A DNA stretch of 64,000 nt, from positions 36,588,401 through 36,652,400 of the forward strand of contig OY754471.1 in NCBI GenBank assembly GCA_963575645.1, given 5' to 3'. The position numbers were made by a program, and so were the translations under genes. Within the stretch, counting starts at the first letter, position 1. The number at the start of each line of letters is the position of its first letter. Source of the DNA: Xanthostigma xanthostigma. Lineage: Eukaryota; Arthropoda; Insecta; Raphidioptera; Raphidiidae. Below are positions 57,152 through 64,000 of the stretch, in pieces. The notes under the pieces were generated by a model. That model worked only from the letters and a program-made list of their open reading frames with translations, was not told where the DNA came from and searched no databases.

Positions 57152-57635
57152 CACTATAATAATTTAGCATATTTAAAAAATCTATTAATTCCAATTCAAA
57201 AAATTAAAAAAAAACTATTCTCCACTGTATTTAAAACGATTAAAAACGAAATAATATAATTGACCGAAATCCAGTTATTTCCTAAAATTTATAAGAAATA
57301 ACTTATTGGATTTCGCGTACATATAAATAGTTTATTGTATATCGTATATTTGTTTATTGTATATTTCGAATCACTGTCTAAATACAACATTTTATCAAAA
57401 TTCAACCTGCGATTTTAATACACGTTCCGAACCTCCAAAGTCGTTATAGAAATATGTTCAAAGTTAGCTTACCGTATCATGAGTATTTTTTATGTAGAAA
57501 ATTCAGTAGTTGGAACACTCACCTGTAATAAAAAATTCTATATTAAAATTTTTCAAATAAATATATAATTAGAACTTTCACATTTATTACGGCTTATTAA
57601 TTATTAATGGTAAAACAGAACAATTTCAAACGTAA
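57152..57635. other. No gene recognised
   Basis: Very AT-rich. Nothing supported. Confidence 0.4.
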
Positions 57636-57639
57636 CGAT

Positions 57640-58665
57640 TTAAGATCATTGAGGTTTTCTGACAATCTTATAATATTAAAATAAATAGAATAATGCTCTG
57701 TTAAAAAAAGTATACTATTATTATACATATAAAACAACGTCATAGTATATATATCTCTTCTGCGCATGAGCCAATTTCCCCGAATATAATAGAGTTCTTC
57801 ATATTCGAAGCAGGTCGTTTCGACGCCAACGGTTCGACGCCAACGTTTCGACGCGTGGTCAGTTCGACGCCGTACGTTTCGACGCGGGGTCAGTTCGACG
57901 CCATACTCTTTTTTCGTGCTTTTTTTATTTTTAGAATAACTTTGCATCATCATTCAAATAAATGCGATTTATATGCCTGATATAATATAACATATATTTT
58001 ATATCTATATATATAAAACAAAGTCGTGTTAGTTACACCATTTATAACTCAAGAACGGCTTAACTGATTTTAAAAAACTTTTTTTTGTTCGATTCGTCTC
58101 CAGGCAGAATAACACCTACGGTCGTTCGTTTTTGAATTTTACTTTACTGCCAGTAAGGACATGACAACAAATTGTTGTGAATCGTTCCACGTAAAGTTCA
58201 ACGGGAAATTTTAATAATAAAGTACAACGACAGGCTTTTCTTATCAACGAAGTAATTCTTGTTGAATTCTTTGTTATAGCTTTTTGGGTTTCACATTAAC
58301 ATTTATTATATATAATATCTATTATATCAGTCATATTACTTATTTATTTGAATCACGCTTCATATATATAACATATAAAATATATATTATATTATATCAG
58401 GCATATCGCATTTATTTAAATGATGATGCAAAGTTATTCTAAAAATAAAAAAAATACGAAAAAAAGTATGGCGTCGAACTGACCCCGCGTCGAAACGACC
58501 TCGCGTCGAACTGACCACGCGTCGAAACGTTGGCGTCGAACCGTTGGCGTCGAAACGTTGGCGTCGAACTGACCTGTACCGCTTCATATTAGCATATCAA
58601 ACATTCTCCCAAAATTTGGTTTCAATCCACTCATCCGTTTGGCCTGTGTCGTGTTCACAGACTGA
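57640..58665 (-). mobile_element. Family E repeat, copy split by a Mutator-like element
   Basis: Left part to 57805 and right part from 58591 (TTAGCATATCAAACATTCTC, CCAAAATTTGGTTTCAATCC, AACACG block) are collinear with the inverted family E of the 21.9 kb copy. They are separated here by the 57806-58581 element. Confidence 0.75.
57806..58581. mobile_element. Mutator-like element with subterminal GTCGAA repeats
   Basis: A 776 bp unit flanked by the perfect 9 bp duplication CTTCATATT (57797-57805 and 58582-58590). Nine bases is the Mutator/MULE length. Ends CGAAGCAGGTCG and CGACCTGTACCG are imperfect inverses. Each end has multiple TTCGACGC copies (about six at the left and seven at the right). 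Arms of about 180 bases are inverted. The centre (58008-58090) has a Helitron-like TATATATATAAAACAAAGTC block. No transposase ORF. Confidence 0.8.
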
Positions 58666-58713
58666 CAGGCGCACTGACTTTGTCCAATTTATTATTCACT
58701 CAAGGGACCTTAA

Positions 58714-59142
58714 GGTAGTACGATCAACAAGGCAATTTTAAATAAAAGGCTTGATTTTTTTTTATACGAAGTTGGACTAAGTCTAAACCAATTTTGTAAA
58801 TTTTAGGGGGGTTGCCCGATTATTTAAATAAATAAATGTCTTTAACATTGGCTTTATGGTAAAACGGTAGATGGATGATATGTTTTCATTGATTTCTCCA
58901 AAACTAGTCGGTGGAAATTAAAAAAAAAAACTATTTAAATTAAAGTTAAAACCTTAATAAATTATTGAAAACAAAAAAAAAACCGTTGTGTCCGACTAAT
59001 GAAAAAGATATTTAAACTTTTTAATTAAATATCTTTTTAATTAGTCGGGCAAAACGGTTTTTTTTTTTGTTTTCAATATCCATCTACCGAAATATAAAAA
59101 ATCAAGCCTTTTATTTAAAGTTGCCTTGGTGCTCGTACTACC
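58714..59142. mobile_element. TTAA-flanked foldback element, 429 bp
   Basis: GGTAGTACGA at the left with its inverse CGTACTACC at the right. TTAA on both sides (58710-58713, 59143-59146). Arms run inward through AGGCAATTTTAAATAAAAGG and a poly-A/poly-T pair, and the centre is a palindrome of TTAATTAAATATCTTTTTAA. Piggybac-like target choice. Non-autonomous. Confidence 0.75.
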
Positions 59143-59146
59143 TTAA

Positions 59147-59985
59147 ATCGAAATATTGTAAAATTTTGAAAAGTAAATTTTGACCTAAATTAGTAGGTAC
59201 TATTCCGACGCTTGCTAAAATGTACCGATATTTATATCAACGAAAAGTCTCCAAGAGATATTTGGATGTTTTAATTTAAACATCTCTTTGTACACAGACT
59301 GTAAAACACAATGCGATGCTATACTTCCACTTTAAGTACATTACGTAACACATAGGTAAAACCTATAATGTGAGAGCCTGTATAGAACAATAACAATTAC
59401 TTCAGATTTATGTGTGACCACGATCTAGTTCTACATGCTATATAACACTGAACCACAATATAGATACTATGTAATACTATATATACGGTAGTACCGATGT
59501 GCAGGGCGTTTACGAACGTTGTAATTTATATACCTACACTGATTTTTTTCTTCTATAGGATTTGGGACATACAGGAATTTGCATGAAAAATTAAAAAAAA
59601 TTGCAAATATTGATTCTCGTATATACAGTGTCCCCGGATTGAGTTAACAATAGGTGAGATTGACCAAAAATTGTCGAATTGGAATTGCATATTTTGGGAT
59701 TCCGCCCTGCTTGGTCTGAAACTTATTTTTAGTTTACTTTCGATTTTTTCAAGTAGGTCTTTACAGTTGAGCAAAATCTCTTTTCGTTTCAGGTAAAGTA
59801 CCATTTCCGTTCATAGTACGCAAAAGTATGGCACGCCGTTTTACTATTTAATAGTGGTAATAATAATATAGTATAGTAAAATAATAATATTCGACAAATA
59901 TTGAGAAAATCGTAGACGTTTAGAATAACTGATTTATTACATACATAAATCATTTAATTTTTTATTTCATTTATTAAGTATTATT
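59147..59985. other. No gene recognised
   Basis: The minus-strand ORF at 59553-59804 has no recognised domain. Nothing else. Confidence 0.35.
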
Positions 59986-60009
59986 TTCACTCATTGCAAG
60001 TGTTTAGAT

Positions 60010-60187
60010 AACAGGGGGCCCTGACAGCACATCTGATTTGTGCTGTCTACAAGAGACTCAAAAATATTTGTCAAAAAATAACAAAAATCGGAAATAACTT
60101 TTGGCAAGAAGGGCCATAAATGCCTTTGGTTGGAGGCCCAGTGGGCAAATGCTCCTTTGCCCATCTGTTAAATTCGTCACTGGCTAG
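60010..60187 (-). mobile_element. hAT-like terminal fragment
   Basis: On the minus strand the end reads TAGCCAGTGACGAATTTAAC, then AGATGGGCAAAGGAGCATTT and GCCCACTGGGCCTCC. It resembles hAT ends of the type at 39982. The other end was not found. Confidence 0.5.
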
Positions 60188-60358
60188 ATACAAAAATAAG
60201 TTTAAGTAATTTTTTATTCAACTCGAACTTTTCTATCGGAAACTGCTGAGGTACTATATTTTTTTTGTACTCCAAACTCAACCGGGAAATGTATACATGC
60301 ATTTTTGTTCATTTGGCAACATGTATTATTTTTTTAATTTATATTGACGAAATCTTCA

Positions 60359-60588
60359 TGTTTTCTCTATATATTCATATAGAATTACCATAAGGTTACA
60401 TAAGAAAATATTCGAGAAAAACATTATCAATTTATTAATTAAACACAAAGTAATAATTCTTTTTCATAGCACTCTGCACATGTGTAAATTATTAATAATC
60501 ATTATTAATAATAAATTGATAACGTTTTCCTCGAATATTTTCTTATGTAACCTTATGGAAATTTTATATGAGTTTGTAGAGAAAAAAA
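60359..60588. repeat. Palindromic repeat
   Basis: Arms ATAAGGTTACATAAGAAAAT and its complement, extending through ATTCGAGAAAAAC to a centre of about 50 bases. It folds to a hairpin of about 230 bases. No other copy was seen. Confidence 0.65.
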
Positions 60589-60698
60589 TGAAATTTCGAA
60601 AATGTAAAAAAAAATATATGTTGGCATTCTTTTATCACTGCCAGCACCGAGACCTGAGTTAAGAAGCATAGCTACGCAATAAATAAACAGATATTTAA

Positions 60699-61159
60699 AG
60701 ACCGCTGCACACGAGCCTAGAAACGTTGCTAGAAACGCAGCTAGGAGTTCTGCTAGCCGGTAGGCTGGGTACGAAGCTGGAAATGACGTCACTGCGGGCT
60801 GCCTTGCTAGCTCACAAGATAGATTTTAAAATTAGAACAGGGGCTATTTTCCCTGCTAGATTTGCTGCTAGGTATGAGCAAAAACAGGAAGCAGTATCTT
60901 GTCACGTGTGCACTTGAACAAACGCCCACAAACCAACGTGGCGTCATTCTGCTCAGAGTCAGACAACAGACACGTTTTGCTCTGTGTTTATATTCGAACT
61001 GTCACTGCGCGCGCACCAGAGCTATCCACAAAACAAGCTTGAAAAGTAGTCTCGTATGAAGCGAGCACTTAACAGCAATCAAGAAAACCAGCGCTAGAAA
61101 ACTAGCAGGCAAATCTAGCAAGGAATCTAGCAGCGTTTCCAGCCTAGTGTGCAGCGGCC
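60699..61159 (+). mobile_element. TTAA-type MITE, family C, complete copy
   Basis: 461 bp with TTAA at both ends (60695-60698, 61160-61163) and inverted ends AGACCGCTGCACACGAGCCT and AGCCTAGTGTGCAGCGGCC. Subterminal GCTAG(A)AAC repeats are at both sides. It contains GCAGTATCTTGTCACGTG. It is the reference copy for the fragments at 2254 and 50091. The two short ORFs inside are not supported. Confidence 0.85.
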
Positions 61160-61164
61160 TTAAC

Positions 61165-62040
61165 GGTTAGTGTAACTATGAATATTCTTAGACACTCTGT
61201 ACTACTCTGTAGGGTAGAAGCGATGTACAATGTGTAGCAGAATGACTCCATTTATTAATTAAACCGAAGTGTAAACTTTGCAGTCCGACTGGCAGAGACA
61301 GCTGACTTGTTTCACCTTTGCCCACAAAGGACATCTACAAACTGTTTTATGTTCGCATGTATGCATAGTGGCTACATATTTTGAATTAATTCTCTTGCTC
61401 AACATTTGTGACGTCACAAGGTAAATTTACTACTTATATAGAAATGATACGTTTCAAGTCAATATTACTCGGGTTCGAATTTGAACCTTTGGGACCCTAA
61501 AAACTAGCATATCTTATAATCCGCGTATATTATCCGCCATATGGGACACACAGTAACGTACTTGACATCGAGACAAATCGCTAGACACCTTATTTGTCAA
61601 AATCGGTCCAATAGTTATTAGAAATTACAGGGGAACATTCATACATGCATACACACATGCATAGACTGCTGAAATAATAACCTACTCTGATAGGCTTCGT
61701 CGTAGACGGGTAAAAAGGGCCCCAAAAATAAAAATGTTTTACCGCACCTATAATCATAGGTACTTCAAGATTAACAGATTTTTACAAATATGTCATGTTA
61801 CGTTAGTAAAAAAAATATGGAGTTAAGAATTTCACGGGGCCCAGACGCCTACTTGGGTTGTAATGAATGTACTCGTAACGAATACGATAGAAAAAATGGT
61901 CGTATAGCGAAATTGATTGTCTAATAAATTCGTTAGCTCAAGTTTGGTCAACTAATAATATGTCATAACGCGACTGGTCCTTCATATATGCCAAAAGAAG
62001 TTTTACTTCAAAAATCATATTATGTTTTAATTCAATAATA
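61165..62040. other. Dispersed repeat tail, otherwise empty
   Basis: 61560-61712 holds the inverted relative of the 5856-6080 repeat, ending CTTCGTCGTAGACGGGT. A single family D end (AAGAAGTTTTACTTC) is at 61996-62010. Confidence 0.4.
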
Positions 62041-62044
62041 TGGT

Positions 62045-62230
62045 GGTTAATATCTATTTATCAATCAAAGAACAATAAAAATGTTAACAAAACAAATAAA
62101 CAAACAAACTAAAAGTACTTATGTTATATAATGGAAATGAAATAGAAATAATGTAATAAAGTAATAAAAATAATACAAAGTCACTAGGTACACAGAAATA
62201 TATACAATAAATATTTATCTAAGCGCTCTA
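62045..62230 (-). mobile_element. LTR fossil fragment
   Basis: A short fragment related to the 3' part of the LTR ending at 29049 (GTACTTTTAGTTTGTTTGTT and its AATAAATATT signal, inverse here). Broken. Probably the oldest of the set. Confidence 0.45.
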
Positions 62231-62234
62231 GAAG

Positions 62235-63060
62235 TTTATGTCCAAACTCAATGATTTATGTTTGGCGACCGAACACTGTTTGTTAACACTATACCGTTTT
62301 AACTGTGTCTGTCTGTACACTGTTCTCGAACGTTCGAAACCCTTCAAGCTGCTTCCACTAATACCAGTGGCGGGTGACGTGAGTAACAGTATTGTTGTCC
62401 AGTAGACTTTTGTACGAGTTTTGAAATATATGCATTGCTTTATTAAATTCATTTAAAAATAATAAATAAACTAAAAATTATTAAATTTATTTAATGATAT
62501 TTAAATCAAACAATATTTTTAACAATGCTTATTAACACATTTTCCAGTTCACTGCGACAATATCATGTTCATCGTAATTCTATTGGTGTTTAACAATTAT
62601 CTAAAAGCAATGAATCGAAAAATACGTATACGTATGCGTTTTTATGCGTATTTGCACTTAAAAGCACAGCTGAAAATAACATGTTCCGAAATATGGAAAA
62701 TATATTGTTTAGTAGAGGTAAAATTCACAAAAATATATATAATACATACACTGTGCTACTTAATATCTGAAATAATGATGTAACGAATGTCAACTTTTAG
62801 ACATTTAGTTTTAAATCTCGCGCCATTTGTCCAAGATAAAAATTTGGCAGCTGATTCACCGCGGGAAAAGATATAATTGCGAGGTTACTATTATTAGAGA
62901 AAAAAACTTTTCTAATAAAAATGCTAAGAAATTAATATTATTTGACTTATTTCATATTATTTTCATATATTTTTTTAAAATATGATTTTTTTCTGAAGGC
63001 AATAAACAAACATGGCGTCATAGTTTGTGTTCTGTTTAGAGACAATAAACGTTTGTTGTG
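62235..63060. other. No gene recognised
   Basis: AT-rich. The ORF at 62565-62783 has a lysine-rich but domain-free translation. Nothing else is supported. Confidence 0.4.
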
Positions 63061-63065
63061 TCCGA

Positions 63066-63372
63066 CCAAACTTTCGGTTTCGGTTTCGGCCTACTTTCGA
63101 AAAAAAACTGCAGGTTTCGGCTTAGTTTCGGTTTCGGTTGCCATTCGGCCGAAACAGAAACTACATTCGGGAGGTTTCGCCCTAAAATCAGACTTGTTCG
63201 GTGCAACTGCGAGCGACGAAGTATCCTCCTAAAGGTAATGATTAGTTAAAATATCAGATGCTGAATGAATGATTGATTTAAAAATTAAAAAAAATAAAAA
63301 TAAAGACTGATTATGATAATGTTTACTTTATTTTTCCCACGAAAAGATGAAATTTCGGTTTCGGCCGAAACC
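63066..63372. repeat. TTTCGG-rich segment, possible hAT subterminal region
   Basis: Multiple direct copies of TTTCGGTTTCGG and one inverse CCGAAACC at 63366. Related repeats are known at the ends of some hAT elements. No defined terminus. A tentative call. Confidence 0.45.
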
Positions 63373-63944
63373 GATTTTATAACGATTGAATATTAGAAAA
63401 GTTATATGGTTTTATACGTTTGTCTAAAATTTGTATCGCTAAAGAAATCGTTATAAAATCGGTTAGAATTAATTTTTTCCAAAAATTCCAACGGGATACT
63501 AAAATTGAATGGATTTGTGATTTTTCTGGCTTGGTCCGACCAGCGAAACCCGTTTGTGAAAAAAATGGCGCAATTTGCACTTAAGGAAACAAAAAAAAAG
63601 TGATCGTTAATTACTCGAGAAGTAATTGATCGATGACGCTAAAATTATTCATGCATATTTGGGTCAATATAGACATCATTTTTGAGAATTTTCAGCCATC
63701 TATGTGCAGTCATTTTTTAGTAAAAAAATAGTGAAAAATACGTGTTTTTTTAGCTTTCGGGGCTATTTGCACTTAGCGACCTCTGTCAGTGCTCATTTCT
63801 TAGGAAATTTTATAAGTAACAACTTTCTCAATGCATATGCTATACTAAAAGTCAAGAGGGACGGAGATATTAAAGGAAATAGAGAAAAAACACTATTTTC
63901 GTCACTAATTGTTAATTATAAAATCAAGCACACCAACAATTTGT
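63371..63944 (+). repeat. Direct repeat family G, copy 2
   Basis: CGATTTTATAACGATTGAAT to CAACAATTTGTAAGCAAACT. Collinear with 22733-23318 except for a slightly longer left inverted repeat. It lies close to the window end. Confidence 0.8.
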
Positions 63945-64000
63945 AAGCAAACTCGCCGTCTAGCCTATGTACTCAGTATAATGATTGGACGAATTCGTTA

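Noticed and set aside
61460-61500. tRNA B-box-like GGGTTCGAATTTG
   Set aside because: No A box, acceptor stem or cloverleaf around it.
1-64000. A virus-like or Polinton-type whole element
   Set aside because: No capsid, packaging ATPase or protein-primed polymerase signal was seen in any frame. The LTRs found have no internal genes.

Overview
This is a eukaryotic, AT-rich, repeat-dense window, most likely from an arthropod and probably an insect. The Helitron termini, the SINE-like repeat with a GGCCAAGTGCGAGTCG head, the DNA-transposon fossils and the short introns inferred in two candidate genes all fit that. The species cannot be named from sequence alone. There is no operon structure, no CRISPR array, and no rRNA or tRNA gene that I can support. 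Bases 25992-26191 are a 200-N assembly gap.

The window is mainly a transposon palimpsest. Two places look like host coding sequence. (1) 6386-6696 holds two short in-phase segments with splice-like borders. (2) 32526-33005 holds an ORF, an 84-base intron with a good acceptor and a second ORF ending in TAG. Neither product was recognised. A broken THAP zinc-finger segment lies at 13316-13455.

Layout. 0-5 kb: foldback MITEs, the first copy of a MITE with GGCACTTCACATGG ends, and a solo LTR (4496-5144). 5-9 kb: candidate exons and a TTAA-flanked element (7325-8029). 9-12 kb: a 1.58 kb foldback element (9992-11572). 12-24 kb: several copies of a repeat called family E here, one split by a Helitron (18931-19569) and one holding a five-fold tandem expansion (21340-21880). 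This stretch also has a small clean Helitron (15282-15495) and a 1.46 kb TIR element (16870-18335). 24-26 kb: a complex inverted repeat that runs into the assembly gap. 27-32 kb: a paired-end MITE, an LTR fossil carrying a TA-flanked MITE, and a 1.7 kb unclassified element. 33-40 kb: further MITE copies and a second clean solo LTR (39161-39755). 40-48 kb: LINE, Penelope-type and hAT fossils, and a SINE-like repeat. 48-52 kb: tandem repeats, LTR remains and a three-level nest (TTAA MITE, then hAT, then LINE). 53-64 kb: a Helitron end, several foldbacks including a 977 bp one (56175-57151), a Mutator-like element with a 9 bp target duplication (57806-58581), and repeats to the window end.

Most elements are non-autonomous, so functional cooperation between the parts is limited. 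The informative content is the relative order of insertion, the large hairpins that would give double-stranded RNA if transcribed, and the two candidate host genes.
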